The notes under the pieces were generated by a model. The model worked only from the letters and a program-made list of their open reading frames with translations, had not been told where the DNA came from and made no database searches. Made by a program: the position numbers and the translations under genes. Of a stretch of DNA of 64,000 bases, positions 1 to 8,801 are shown piece by piece; the first letter of the stretch is position 1, and each line of letters opens with the position of its first letter. This DNA comes from Anabaena sp. WA102 (lineage in GTDB: Bacteria; Cyanobacteriota; Cyanobacteriia; Cyanobacteriales; Nostocaceae), in NCBI RefSeq assembly GCF_001277295.1, contig NZ_CP011456.1:186001-250000 (forward strand), read 5' to 3'.

Positions 1-1437
1 TTCTGGGTGAACTCGGACATGAATACCCCCTGCTACTGACATTGTGGGGATCACAGTTCGAGCGATGGGAATAGCTGTAGTATCTAGGTTCTGGACATCT
101 ACACCGACAGACATTAAACCCGCAATTAAAGACCGTGTTACCATCCGGGAAACATTGCGTTGGTCACGGGAGACTGTCACCATTGAACCAGGTTTTAAAG
201 TCGAACCATAGGCAGCCCCCAACTTCACCGCAAACTCTGGAGTAATATCAATATTGGCTAATCCCTGTACCCCGCGCTGTCCAAATAAATTGCGTTGGGC
301 AGTATTTCCCCAAATCAGATTAATATTTAAAACTGCACCAGACTCAATCTTTTTACTTGGCCATACCCTCACCCCAGGGCTAATTTGCGCCTCTTCTCCC
401 ACCGTAGACAGCGAACCTACCACAGCCGCCTCTAAGACATGAGCGCGTCTATCTACACGAGTACCGCGACCAATTACGCAAGCCGATAACTGGGCTTCGT
501 CGCCAACAATTGCCCCATTCCAAATAATTGGTCTTTTTAAATGAGCATCAGCCCCAATTGTCACATTATCACCAATTACTGTCCCATCCTCAATTTTTAC
601 CCTTGCGCCAATGCGGCAATTATTACCAATTACGGCTGGGGTTTCAATTTTGGCTGTAGGATCAATATAAGTATTTTGTCCTACCCACAAACCGGGAGCA
701 ATTTCTGGATAAGCCACTTTTAAGTTAACTTTCCTTTGTAAAGCATCATACTGGGCTTCTCTATAGGCATCTAAATGACCCACATCACACCAGTAACCAT
801 CAGCAACATAACCGTAAATTGGCTCGTCTTTGGCTAGTAATAAGGGAAATAAATCTTTGGAAAAATCGCATTCAGTATGTTCTGGTAAATAGTCTAAAAC
901 TTCTGGTTCTAAAATATAAGTGCCAGTGTTGACAGTATCAGAAAAGATTTCGCTGGTGGAAGGCTTTTCCAAAAATCGGTTAATACGCCCTTCTGTATCC
1001 GTAATTACCACACCAAATTCAATGGGATTAGGCACACGGGTTAAAATTAAAGTGGCTTTTGATTGTTTTTGTTGATGAAATTCAATGGCGGCATTCAAAT
1101 CAAAATCTGTGATACTATCACCGCTAATGACTAAAAAAGTTTCATCTAAAAGTTCAGTAATATTTTTTACACAACCTGCCGTACCTAATGGTTGATCTTC
1201 CTCGATAGCATAGGTCATTTGTACGCCAAAATCACTGCCATCTTGAAAGTAATCACGGAGAACATCTGGTAAATAATGCAATGTGGCAATTACTTCATAA
1301 ATCTGGTGCCGTTTGAGGAGATTAATGATATGTTCAGCAATGGGACGATTTAAGATCGGAACCATTGGTTTGGGTAAATCGCAAGTCAAAGGACGCAACC
1401 GTGTTCCTGAACCACCTGCCATTAAGACTGCACGCAT
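1..1437 (-). CDS. Sugar-1-phosphate nucleotidyltransferase / phosphomannomutase-like fusion (3' end outside window)
   Basis: The gene starts at the ATG at 1437 and runs off the left edge, leaving 479 codons. My translation of the minus strand begins MRAVLMAGGSGTRLRPLT, the nucleotide-binding signature of NTP-transferases that make GDP- or dTDP/UDP-sugars. About 230 residues of transferase fold are followed by hexapeptide-repeat (left-handed beta-helix) sequence, rich in IGxxxxI units, to about residue 370. The last 100 residues (VKLGAAYGSTLKPGSMVTVSRD) match the N-terminus of the phosphomannomutase fold. Cyanobacterial proteins of this architecture are about 840 aa and are annotated as mannose-1-phosphate guanylyltransferases, feeding nucleotide sugars into polysaccharide synthesis. 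The exact sugar substrate cannot be read from the sequence. Confidence 0.85.
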   Translation of the reverse strand, partial: MRAVLMAGGSGTRLRPLTCDLPKPMVPILNRPIAEHIINLLKRHQIYEVIATLHYLPDVLRDYFQDGSDFGVQMTYAIEEDQPLGTAGCVKNITELLDETFLVISGDSITDFDLNAAIEFHQQKQSKATLILTRVPNPIEFGVVITDTEGRINRFLEKPSTSEIFSDTVNTGTYILEPEVLDYLPEHTECDFSKDLFPLLLAKDEPIYGYVADGYWCDVGHLDAYREAQYDALQRKVNLKVAYPEIAPGLWVGQNTYIDPTAKIETPAVIGNNCRIGARVKIEDGTVIGDNVTIGADAHLKRPIIWNGAIVGDEAQLSACVIGRGTRVDRRAHVLEAAVVGSLSTVGEEAQISPGVRVWPSKKIESGAVLNINLIWGNTAQRNLFGQRGVQGLANIDITPEFAVKLGAAYGSTLKPGSMVTVSRDQRNVSRMVTRSLIAGLMSVGVDVQNLDTTAIPIARTVIPTMSVAGGIHVRVHPE

Positions 1438-2286
1438 AAATACTCCTAAACTTGACTAAAAACATGATATTTTTCTTCTTCTAGTCTCTTATAGTTATTG
1501 AAATTTCAGAACCTTCCATAAGAAACATCTCTGAAAGGAGTCACTGAGTCAGGAGTCAGGAGTATGGCCTTAGAGAACTCCACAAAAAGAAATGCCCAAT
1601 GTCATTCTGTTCGCGCAGCGTGTCAGAGGGATTACAAAACGAAGTGTAGTGAAGAATCTCTTGAGATGCTTCGTTTCGCTTCGTTTCGCTACACTCAGCA
1701 TGACAAAACAGGATCATTTATTGGCGTTGCTGATTAAGGGTATGAATTTTAGTCTCACGCAAAGGCGCAAAGACGCAAAGGTAAGAGTTTTAAAGATTCA
1801 ATTTGGGAATTTCATACCTCGATTCAGCAACGCCCATTTATTTTGTGGCTTACTCTAATTCATTTCTGGGCGGGTCTGTGAGCCAAACAAATAAGCCATC
1901 TGTAGCTTAAGTTGACACCAATGGTTTCTCCCCTGTTCCCTGTTCCTTATCGTTTCAAAATTCTGATTCGTCTAGCACCTATAAATCTTTTACCTACTGA
2001 TAGGAGAAAACTAGAACAATGGAGTAGAACCCCATAGATTTAATTGTCAAGGTACAGATTACCGTTAGGCAGTTAGGTTTTTATACAGGTTGATTACCTT
2101 TCCTGTCAATTGAGATTATAACATCAAATATAATTAACTTATCACTGGGGGATAAATCCCCTCTTGCAGCTTTCATCCCCGGCTTACGAGACATTGATCT
2201 CTAAAAATTTTGGGGATTTTTAGGGATCAACTCCGGGGTTTTTAGCCTATCTTCTTATAAGATGATGTCAGTTATTAAGGAAGTTG
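1438..2286. other. Intergenic region of dispersed repeats
   Basis: No gene is supported here. From about 1600 to 1705 lies a repeat reading TGTCATTCTG at one end and CAGCATGACA at the other, with a doubled TTCGTTTCGCT segment. A complete miniature element follows at 1723-1834. At 1887-1922 is a segment (AATAAGC..CTGTAGCTTAAG) that recurs at about 44581 and 53013. From 2140 to 2230 there are GGGGATAAATCCCC and TGATCTCTAAAAA/TTTTTAGGGATCA inverted repeats just ahead of the gene at 2287; these could be a leader hairpin or a repeat relic. Confidence 0.5.
1723..1834. mobile_element. Miniature inverted-repeat element with 8-bp target duplication
   Basis: The 112-bp element begins GGCGTTGCTGA and ends TCAGCAACGCC, an exact 11-bp terminal inverted repeat; a weaker match (GGTATGAA/TTCATACC) follows inside. 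It is flanked on both sides by CATTTATT (1715-1722 and 1835-1842), a perfect 8-bp direct repeat expected from transposition. The interior holds a GCAAAGGCGCAAAGACGCAAAG run that recurs across the window. There is no coding capacity, so it would need a transposase from elsewhere. Confidence 0.75.
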
Positions 2287-2484
2287 ATGGTAATTATGAA
2301 TTTACTGGTTTTCGGAATAATCGTGGTTTATCTCGGTGGTGTGTGGAAATTTTGGACTGGATTTGGTAGGACTAATTTTAATCAAACTTTACCTAATCGG
2401 ATCGGTTTGGCTGTGCTATGGCCTGCTTTGTTTTTAGCTAATTCATCCTATCGTCGCAATTTTCAAAAGGCACTGAAGGGATAA
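2287..2484 (+). CDS. Small conserved-type membrane protein
   Basis: This 65-residue protein has one hydrophobic segment at the N-terminus (about residues 3-18, NLLVFGIIVVYLGGVW) and a second around residues 40-52 (GLAVLWPALFLAN), ending in a basic tail. The ATG at 2287 is preceded by AAGGAA 4 bases upstream; an ATG at 2296 is an alternative. I do not recognise a named family, but the aromatic-rich form resembles short cyanobacterial membrane proteins. It is followed directly by a perfect 16-bp hairpin, which supports its being a transcribed gene. Confidence 0.65.
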   Translation: MVIMNLLVFGIIVVYLGGVWKFWTGFGRTNFNQTLPNRIGLAVLWPALFLANSSYRRNFQKALKG

Positions 2485-2517
2485 TTAATTCGTAATTACC
2501 CATTACGAATTAATTAT
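2481..2517. terminator. Perfect 16-bp stem hairpin between convergent genes
   Basis: Bases 2481-2496 and 2502-2517 are exact reverse complements around a TACCC loop, overlapping the stop codon of the small membrane protein and followed by TTTTCG. Its position between convergent genes suits a two-way terminator. The stem is AT-rich, so strength is uncertain. Confidence 0.65.
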
Positions 2518-2542
2518 TTTCGTTAAAAATTGTGTTAAGGGG

Positions 2543-2812
2543 CTAAAAAGCCTGAATCCATTCTTTAACAAAATACTCTGTCCAAATGCCGTTTTGCCAA
2601 TAGGGATCTGATTCCACTAATTGACGAACGGTGTTTTCGTCTTCAGCTTCGTAAATAGCAAAGACTTGAGTTACATCTTTTGTTGGACCAATGGTAATTA
2701 AAATTCCAGATTCTTTCTGTTGTGCTAATCCTGTTAAATGGGCTTGACGATAGGGTTCACGTTTGCTGAGAACGTCTTCACAATAGCTTCCCCACATGAT
2801 GTATTTTGTCAT
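2543..2812 (-). CDS. YciI-like (YCII domain) protein
   Basis: The 89-aa protein is of the YCII/ferredoxin-like alpha-beta barrel type: an N-terminal strand (KYIMWGSY), a helix with RQAHLTGLAQQKESG, then ILITIGPT and a conserved late VESDPYW segment typical of the family. Members are small putative enzymes whose substrates are largely unknown. It stands alone, convergent with the small membrane protein, and is divergent from the urea transporter operon, about 480 bp away. No regulatory signal was recognised for it. Confidence 0.75.
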   Translation of the reverse strand: MTKYIMWGSYCEDVLSKREPYRQAHLTGLAQQKESGILITIGPTKDVTQVFAIYEAEDENTVRQLVESDPYWQNGIWTEYFVKEWIQAF

Positions 2813-2913
2813 AATTTCTGATTTGATTATTGATACTTCTTAAAAAATATAGCAACATGAGGTTTTTTAAGATAGAGATTGATGATCAAGTTTTTAATTT
2901 CACTAATATGCCT

Positions 2914-3031
2914 ATAAGTAGGTGGGCGTTAAAAATTGTCGTTGGGGCAAGGGAACAGGGAACAGGAAGAGAGTTTTGAGTGATTTTACTTTTCTTCACA
3001 TACCTTTAAATTTTTCTGTTCACCTACTTAT
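2914..3031. mobile_element. Miniature element, family A (ATAAGTAGGTG ends)
   Basis: The element starts ATAAGTAGGTG and ends with the exact complement CACCTACTTAT. Its interior reads GCGTTAAAAATTGTCGTT near the left and GATTTTAC near the right. A second copy with the same ends and interior lies at 61021-61152, which shows a dispersed family. It has no coding capacity. Confidence 0.7.
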
Positions 3032-3220
3032 ACTTAATAATACTTATTATAATGCCAAAATATATACAGATATTTATAATTACATGAGGTAGATCCTAAC
3101 CTGCTAATCGCTGGCAGGGAGGTGGCTAGGTGTGTTGTTATTACACCAGTCCCAATGAGGAAGAAACTATATTTGTCATCTATCTTGAGATAAATTTTTA
3201 TTAGAATAAACTAAGATTTT

Positions 3221-3263
3221 GTATAACAAATCACAGTTTAATAGTTAAAAATAGAACTAATAT
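3221..3263 (+). promoter_or_regulatory. Candidate NtcA-activated promoter of urtA
   Basis: GTATAACAAATCAC at 3221-3234 fits the GT-N10-AC form of the NtcA site, with one mismatch to GTA-N8-TAC. A TAN3T -10 box, TAATAT, sits at 3258-3263 after a 23-base gap, the spacing known for NtcA-activated promoters. The urtA ATG is 29 bases further on. NtcA control of urea transport is established in cyanobacteria; the site itself is my reading of the sequence. Confidence 0.6.
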
Positions 3264-3292
3264 CTCAGTTTAAAAGAGAATTAATCAAAAAT

Positions 3293-4609
3293 ATGTCTAA
3301 GCAATTTAACCGACGTAAGTTTCTGCTTTACAGTGCTGTAGGTGTTGGTAGTAGCATTTTTTTAAAAGCTTGTGCTAATAACTCTCCAAATACTGCGAAT
3401 AGTCCAGCAGCATCCACTAGTACATCTCCCGTAGCTGGTACTACTGGTAAAACTATCAAGGTAGGTATTTTACATTCTCTCAGTGGCACAATGGCTATCA
3501 GTGAGAAAAGTGTGGTAGATGCGGAAAAACTAGCAATTAAGGAAATTAACGCTGCTGGGGGTGTTTTAGGTAAACAAATTGAAGCAGTTGTTGAAGATGG
3601 CGCTTCTAATTGGGACACCTTTAGAGAAAAAGCTACCAAATTGATTGACCAGGATCAAGTAGCTGTAGTTTTCGGTTGTTGGACTTCTGCTAGTCGTAAA
3701 AATGTCAAGCCAGTTTTCGAGAGCAAGGATCATATGCTCTGGTATCCTGTGCAGTATGAGGGTCAAGAATGTTCTAAAAACATTTTTTACACTGGTGCAG
3801 CCCCAAATCAACAAATTGAACCTTCTGTTGATTGGTTGTTGAAGAATAAAGGTAAAGAGTTCTTTTTAGTCGGTTCTGACTATGTTTTCCCCCGCACTGC
3901 TAATAACATTATTAAGGCTCAATTGGAGGCTTTAGGCGGGAAAACTGTTGGGGAAGATTACTTACCTTTGGGTAATACGGAAGTAACAGCTATTATCACG
4001 AAAATTAAGCAGGTTTTACCCAATGGCGGTGTAATTTATAATACTCTTAATGGTGATAGTAATGTTGCTTTCTTCAAACAGTTGAAAGGAGCGGGATTGA
4101 CACCAGATAAGTATCCTTCCATGTCTGTGAGTATTGCGGAAGAGGAAGTTAAAGCCATTGGGGTGGAGTATCTAAAAGGACATTATGCTGCTTGGAACTA
4201 TTTTCAAACAGTAGACACACCTGCGAACAAGAAATTTGTGGCGGCTTTTAAGAAAGAATACGGGGAAGACAGGGTAACAAATGACCCAATGGAAGCGGCC
4301 TATATCGCCGTGTATTTGTGGAAGCAATCAGTAGAAAAAGCAACTACAACTGACTTGGCGAAAGTACGGGCTGCGGCCTATGGTCAAACTATAGATGCAC
4401 CTGAAGGAAAGGTGACTGTTAATGCTAATCATCACATATCAAAAATTGTGCGGATTGGTCAAGTCAGACAGGATGGACTATTTGACATTGTTTATGCTAC
4501 CCCCGCACCAGTTGAACCAGTTCCTTGGAATCAATTTGTGAAAGAGACTAAGGGATTTGCCTGTGATTGGTCAGATCCTGGAAAAGGTGGTAAATACAAG
4601 AAGGGTTAA
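3293..4609 (+). CDS. urtA: Urea ABC transporter, substrate-binding protein UrtA
   Basis: This 438-aa periplasmic binding protein belongs to the branched-chain amino acid/urea receptor family. The N-terminus has twin arginines (FNRRKFLL, R7-R8) and a lipobox LKAC with Cys27, so it is probably a Tat-exported lipoprotein; a Ser/Thr/Pro-rich linker runs to about residue 50. The mature part opens KVGILHSLSGTMAISE and carries the GCWTSASRK and MLWYPVQYEG segments seen in UrtA proteins. It is first in the urtABCDE cluster behind a candidate NtcA promoter, consistent with nitrogen-regulated urea capture. The ATG at 3293 follows an A/G-rich leader. The 199-bp gap to urtB contains a GGGCGGGCAGGATGCCC repeat. 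Confidence 0.95.
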   Translation: MSKQFNRRKFLLYSAVGVGSSIFLKACANNSPNTANSPAASTSTSPVAGTTGKTIKVGILHSLSGTMAISEKSVVDAEKLAIKEINAAGGVLGKQIEAVVEDGASNWDTFREKATKLIDQDQVAVVFGCWTSASRKNVKPVFESKDHMLWYPVQYEGQECSKNIFYTGAAPNQQIEPSVDWLLKNKGKEFFLVGSDYVFPRTANNIIKAQLEALGGKTVGEDYLPLGNTEVTAIITKIKQVLPNGGVIYNTLNGDSNVAFFKQLKGAGLTPDKYPSMSVSIAEEEVKAIGVEYLKGHYAAWNYFQTVDTPANKKFVAAFKKEYGEDRVTNDPMEAAYIAVYLWKQSVEKATTTDLAKVRAAAYGQTIDAPEGKVTVNANHHISKIVRIGQVRQDGLFDIVYATPAPVEPVPWNQFVKETKGFACDWSDPGKGGKYKKG

Positions 4610-4808
4610 TTTGGTGGTAAGTTGTCAGGGGTTAGTAATACAACAAATTGCATCTCAATAAGGTATGTATGGGCGGGCAGGATGCCCACCCCACAGGAGT
4701 TTTACTATTCATATTTGTACTTTGTTTAGTGGCAATTTGCTGTGAGATTAAAATAACTAATAACTGACAACTGACTATTAGGAATAAATTGATAATTGCA
4801 GGGATAAA

Positions 4809-5969
4809 ATGTTAACAGGTTTCTTGGAAGCTGTATTTAATGGTGTTAGTATTGGCGCTGTTTTATTAATTGCTGCGTTAGGATTAGCTATCATATTTGG
4901 CTTAATGGGTGTCATTAATATGGCTCATGGTGAGCTAATTATGTTTGGTGCTTATACAACTTTTGTCGTGCAAAATGTTTGTAAGCAACTGGGTGGGGTT
5001 TGGTTTGAAGTTTATATATTTTTGGCTTTGATTATTGCTTTTATTTTCACTGCTGGTGTGGGATTAATTCTGGAAAAAAGTGTAATTCGTTATCTCTATG
5101 GACGACCTTTAGAAACTCTGTTAGCAACCTGGGGAGTAAGTTTAATTTTTCAACAGTTTGTCCGCAGTGTCAATTTATTATTGATCATAGCAATAGCTTT
5201 GTTTTCTGTTCTATTTTTTGGGGGTTTATGGATTTTAAATTCTCGGAATAATTTGCAGAAAATTCGTAACTGGGTTGTGGGATTTTTACTATTTTTGTCT
5301 CTAGGATTGACAATCACAATTTGTAATTTATTGAGTAAAACCTATCAGCAAGCGGTAACTTTACCTTGGTTTGGCGCTCAAAATGTGGATGTTACAGCCC
5401 CTAGTTGGTTACAATCTGGTGTATCTTTAGCTGGTGTACAATTACCTTATGCCCGGTTATTTATTATTGTTTTGACGATTATTTGTGTGGGAGGAATTTA
5501 TCTATTTTTACAACGCTCTCATTGGGGATTAAGAATTAGGGCTGTTACTCAAAATCGCAGTATGAGCGCTTGTTTGGGTATTCCCACTCAAAAAGTTGAT
5601 GCAATTACTTTCGCGTTGGGTTCAGGGTTAGCTGGTGTGGCTGGATGTGCAATTAGTTTACTCGGTTCTGTCGGACCAAATACTGGACAAAATTACATTA
5701 TTGACACCTTTATGGTGGTGGTTGTCGGTGGTGTGGGTAATTTAGCTGGTACAATTTTGGCAGCTTTGGGAATTGGGACAATTAATTATTTGATTGGTTC
5801 GGGAACTTTGGCTTTGTTGTTGGGTGCGGTCAAGCCTTTGGCTGATTTATTTAGTTTTTTTGCAACTACAAGTATGGCTAAGGTGATGGTTTTTGCGTTA
5901 ATTATTGTGTTTTTACAGTGGAAACCTGGCGGAATTTTTCCCCAAAAGGGTCGTCATGTTGATGTTTAA
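4809..5969 (+). CDS. urtB: Urea ABC transporter permease UrtB
   Basis: The 386-aa, strongly hydrophobic protein is a LivH-type inner-membrane permease. The N-terminal NGVSIGAVLLIAALGLAIIFGL and the INMAHGELIMFGAY loop are family hallmarks. Towards the C-terminus, GLRIRAVTQNRSMSACLGI is the cytoplasmic coupling region that meets the ATPases UrtD and UrtE. It would pair with UrtC to form the urea channel. The ATG at 4809 lies 9 bases after GCAGGGAT. The gene is spaced 41 bp from urtC, consistent with one transcript. Confidence 0.95.
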   Translation: MLTGFLEAVFNGVSIGAVLLIAALGLAIIFGLMGVINMAHGELIMFGAYTTFVVQNVCKQLGGVWFEVYIFLALIIAFIFTAGVGLILEKSVIRYLYGRPLETLLATWGVSLIFQQFVRSVNLLLIIAIALFSVLFFGGLWILNSRNNLQKIRNWVVGFLLFLSLGLTITICNLLSKTYQQAVTLPWFGAQNVDVTAPSWLQSGVSLAGVQLPYARLFIIVLTIICVGGIYLFLQRSHWGLRIRAVTQNRSMSACLGIPTQKVDAITFALGSGLAGVAGCAISLLGSVGPNTGQNYIIDTFMVVVVGGVGNLAGTILAALGIGTINYLIGSGTLALLLGAVKPLADLFSFFATTSMAKVMVFALIIVFLQWKPGGIFPQKGRHVDV

Positions 5970-6010
5970 GTTATGGGAAATTAATCGCAGATAAACGTGG
6001 ATTTTAGAAA

Positions 6011-7186
6011 ATGGATAAAGCAGGAATGATAAAAATTAAAAAGGGGCGAAATTTAATATTAGTTGAGGTTGGGGTGGTTTGTGCGATCGCTTTGATTTTG
6101 ATTTTGATGATGCCGGTTTTGCTTTCAGATTTTCGTCTGAATTTATTGGGACGATTTTTGTCTCTGGCTATTGTGGCTTTGGGAATTGATTTAATTTGGG
6201 GTTATGCTGGTTTATTGAGTTTGGGACATGGGATTTTCTTTGGTTTGGGTGGATATGCGATCGCTATGTACCTAAAATTGCAAGTCCCCACGGGGGAGTT
6301 ACCGGATTTTATGTCCCTTTATGGTGTTATGGAACTTCCTGGATTTTGGCAGCCTTTTTCTTCTTTTCCCCTCTCTGTGGCTGCTGTGGTGATGATTCCG
6401 GGTTTGTTAGCAGGATTACTAGGATATTTAGTATTTCGTAATCGCATTAAGGGGGTTTATTTTTCGATTTTGACTCAAGCTGCAATTATTGTATTTTTCA
6501 ATTTTTTTAATGGACAACAACAATTTTTTAATGGCACAAATGGGTTGATAGATTTTACCACTTTTCCGCCTTTATCTTGGGGAGTTAATGGCAGTGGTGC
6601 TATAGTTAGTGATAGCAAAACTCAATTTGTTTTTTATGTCTTGACGGTGGTATTTTTGGCGGCTACTTATGGGCTTTGTCGCTGGTTAACTAGTGGACGT
6701 TTTGGCCGATTATTAATAGCTATTCGTGATGATGAAAGTCGGGTGAGATTTTCTGGTTACGACCCCACAGATTTTAAAGTATTAGTATTTGCAGTTTCGG
6801 GAGCAATTGCTGGTATAGCTGGGGCATTTTACACTGTTCAAAGTGGTTCTGTATCCCCTAGATCCATGGATATTGGCTTTTCTATTGAAATGGTGATTTG
6901 GGTGGCTGTGGGGGGAAGAGGGACGCTAATCGGGGCAGTTATTGGCACTTTATTAGTTAATTATGCCCGGACTTTTTTAAGTGAACAATTCGCGGAAATA
7001 TGGCTATTTTTTCAGGGTATACTATTATTAATTATCGTCATTTTGCTTCCTGACGGCATCATGGGATGGTTAAATAAACAAAATATCCCTTTTGGGAAAC
7101 GTCAGCAATTAAAACCTTCTGATACCTATCCTAGTTTAGAAGAAGATATGGAGGTGAAACATGAACGCCAAAATCTTGGAAACTGA
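6011..7186 (+). CDS. urtC: Urea ABC transporter permease UrtC
   Basis: This 391-aa LivM-type permease has an N-terminal membrane anchor, the conserved YAGLLSLGHGIFFGLGGYAI segment around residues 65-85 and the coupling loop RLLIAIRDDESRVRFSGYD near residue 240. It should form the membrane channel with UrtB. A second ATG 15 bases downstream (MIKIKKG) is an alternative start. Its last 26 bases overlap urtD, suggesting translational coupling. Three HIP1 octamers or near-octamers fall within or near its first 300 bases. Confidence 0.94.
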   Translation: MDKAGMIKIKKGRNLILVEVGVVCAIALILILMMPVLLSDFRLNLLGRFLSLAIVALGIDLIWGYAGLLSLGHGIFFGLGGYAIAMYLKLQVPTGELPDFMSLYGVMELPGFWQPFSSFPLSVAAVVMIPGLLAGLLGYLVFRNRIKGVYFSILTQAAIIVFFNFFNGQQQFFNGTNGLIDFTTFPPLSWGVNGSGAIVSDSKTQFVFYVLTVVFLAATYGLCRWLTSGRFGRLLIAIRDDESRVRFSGYDPTDFKVLVFAVSGAIAGIAGAFYTVQSGSVSPRSMDIGFSIEMVIWVAVGGRGTLIGAVIGTLLVNYARTFLSEQFAEIWLFFQGILLLIIVILLPDGIMGWLNKQNIPFGKRQQLKPSDTYPSLEEDMEVKHERQNLGN

Positions 7187-7922
7187 AAATGTCACCGTTA
7201 GTTTTGACGGTTTTAAAGCATTAAACCAATTAAATTTTAGTATGAATGTTGGTGAATTGCGGGTAGTAATTGGTCCAAATGGGGCAGGAAAAACTACCTT
7301 TCTGGATGTAATTACAGGTAAGGTTCAACCAACTATAGGGAAAGTATTATTTAAGGGTAAAAATTTACGTTCTTTAGCCGAACATCAAATTGCACGGCTG
7401 GGAATTGGGCGCAAATTCCAAACTCCACGAATATATCTTAATTTAACACCTTTCGAGAATTTAGAAATTACTAGTAATCGTCAGAAAAATGTCTTCTCAA
7501 CCTTGTTTCGTTCTATCAATTCTGCGGAAAAAAATAGTCTTAAAGGCTTATTAGAAACAATTGGTTTAACTGCAAAAGCAAATATTCCAGCGGCTTTATT
7601 ATCCCATGGAGAAAAGCAACGTTTGGAGATTGGAATGTTAGTAGCACAATCTCCTGATTTATTACTTGTTGATGAACCAGTGGCTGGTTTAACAGATGAA
7701 GAAACCTATAATATCGGTAATTTATTATCAACATTAGCCACGAGTCATTCAATTTTAGTCATTGAACATGATATGGAATTTGTGCGACAAATTGCTAAGA
7801 AGGTGACAGTATTACATGAGGGTTCAGTATTGTGTGAAGGTGATTTTGAGAAAGTCAGAAATGACCCCCGCGTTATTGAAGTATATTTAGGAAAACAGGA
7901 AGAGAATCATACCCCCCCTTAA
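7161..7922 (+). CDS. urtD: Urea ABC transporter ATP-binding protein UrtD
   Basis: This 253-aa ABC ATPase is LivG-like. It has Walker A GPNGAGKTT at residues 38-46, the signature LSHGEKQ at about 147-153 (LSHGE in place of LSGGQ, usual for UrtD/LivG proteins) and Walker B LLLVDEP at about 167-173, with the D-loop AGLTDEE and switch histidine IEHD. It should energise the UrtB-UrtC channel with UrtE. The start lies 26 bases inside urtC, and the C-terminal NHTPP is encoded by the beginning of a CCCCCCTTAATCCCCCC repeat, so the repeat has supplied the stop codon. Confidence 0.95.
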   Translation: MNAKILETENVTVSFDGFKALNQLNFSMNVGELRVVIGPNGAGKTTFLDVITGKVQPTIGKVLFKGKNLRSLAEHQIARLGIGRKFQTPRIYLNLTPFENLEITSNRQKNVFSTLFRSINSAEKNSLKGLLETIGLTAKANIPAALLSHGEKQRLEIGMLVAQSPDLLLVDEPVAGLTDEETYNIGNLLSTLATSHSILVIEHDMEFVRQIAKKVTVLHEGSVLCEGDFEKVRNDPRVIEVYLGKQEENHTPP

Positions 7923-8102
7923 TCCCCCCTTGTGAAGCTGGGAAACAAGAACTCTGTCCCCTCCCTTTTATAAGGCGTGTACACACAAGTCAAATTACCC
8001 CCCTTAATCCCCCCTTGGAAATGGGGGAAACCGGAAAAATTACTTCCCTCCCCTTACAAAGGGGAGGGTTAGGAAAAAATAGTTAATCAGGTTAATTTTA
8101 TA
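7923..8102. repeat. Repeat-filled gap between urtD and urtE
   Basis: The 180-bp gap has two CCCCCCTTAATCCCCCCTTG-type segments, a CCTCCCC/GGGGAGG hairpin and, at about 7975-7990, GTGTACACACAAGTC. This last motif equals the terminal repeat of the 167-bp element at 24227-24393, so the gap probably contains an eroded copy of that family. The gap breaks the otherwise tight urt operon. Confidence 0.5.
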
Positions 8103-8801
8103 ATGCTAAAAATTTCTAATCTTAACGTTCATTATGGTGAAAGTCATATTCTCAGAAATGTAGATTTGACTGTATTACCAGGACAGATGGTATGTTTAAT
8201 TGGACGCAATGGGGTGGGGAAAACAACCATGCTAAAAACAATTATTGGCTTACTCAAACCCAGCAGCGGAATTATTAATTTTGCAGGGGAGATAATTAAC
8301 GGTAAACCAACTTATGAAAGGGCGAAAATGGGTATTGGTTATGTGAGTCAAGGAAGGGAAATTATACCGCGATTAACAGTTAAAGAAAATCTGCTTTTGG
8401 GATTAGAGGCTAGACAAAAACCAGTTAAAAAACCAGAAATTCCCCCAGAAATTTTTAGCCTATTTCCAGTGTTAAAAACTATGCTTTCTCGTATGGGTGG
8501 AGATCTAAGTGGTGGACAACAGCAACAATTAGCGATCGCTCGTGCTTTAATGGGAAAACCACAACTACTCGTATTAGACGAACCAACGGAAGGTATTCAA
8601 CCCTCAATCATTTTGGAAATTGAAGCCGCAGTCCGTCAGATTATTGAAACTACAGGAGTTTCCGTCTTATTGGTAGAACAGCACTTGCATTTTGTCCGTC
8701 AGGCAGATTACTATTATGCTATGCAAAAAGGGGGGATTGTTGCTTCCGGTCTAACTCAGGAACTTAGTCAAGATGTGATTCAAAAGTTTTTGACGGTTTA
8801 G
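8103..8801 (+). CDS. urtE: Urea ABC transporter ATP-binding protein UrtE
   Basis: This 232-aa LivF-type ATPase carries Walker A GRNGVGKTT at residues 34-42, the signature LSGGQQQQLA at 135-144 and Walker B LLVLDEP at 155-161, with the switch region LLVEQH. It completes the urea importer as partner ATPase to UrtD. The start ATG follows a repeat-rich 180-bp gap rather than a tight junction, so it may depend on read-through from urtD. The length is normal for the family. Confidence 0.95.
   Translation: MLKISNLNVHYGESHILRNVDLTVLPGQMVCLIGRNGVGKTTMLKTIIGLLKPSSGIINFAGEIINGKPTYERAKMGIGYVSQGREIIPRLTVKENLLLGLEARQKPVKKPEIPPEIFSLFPVLKTMLSRMGGDLSGGQQQQLAIARALMGKPQLLVLDEPTEGIQPSIILEIEAAVRQIIETTGVSVLLVEQHLHFVRQADYYYAMQKGGIVASGLTQELSQDVIQKFLTV

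Larger units (their letters stand above)
2813..3292. other. Upstream region of urtA
   Basis: This 480-bp stretch holds a 118-bp miniature element (2914-3031), a short GGTGT/ACACC hairpin around 3130-3150 and the candidate NtcA-type promoter at 3221-3263. No additional gene is visible. Confidence 0.6.

Noticed and set aside
1592..1858. An 88-codon open frame on the plus strand
   Set aside because: It runs through a dispersed repeat and the miniature element at 1723-1834, and its protein looks like translated repeat, not a gene.
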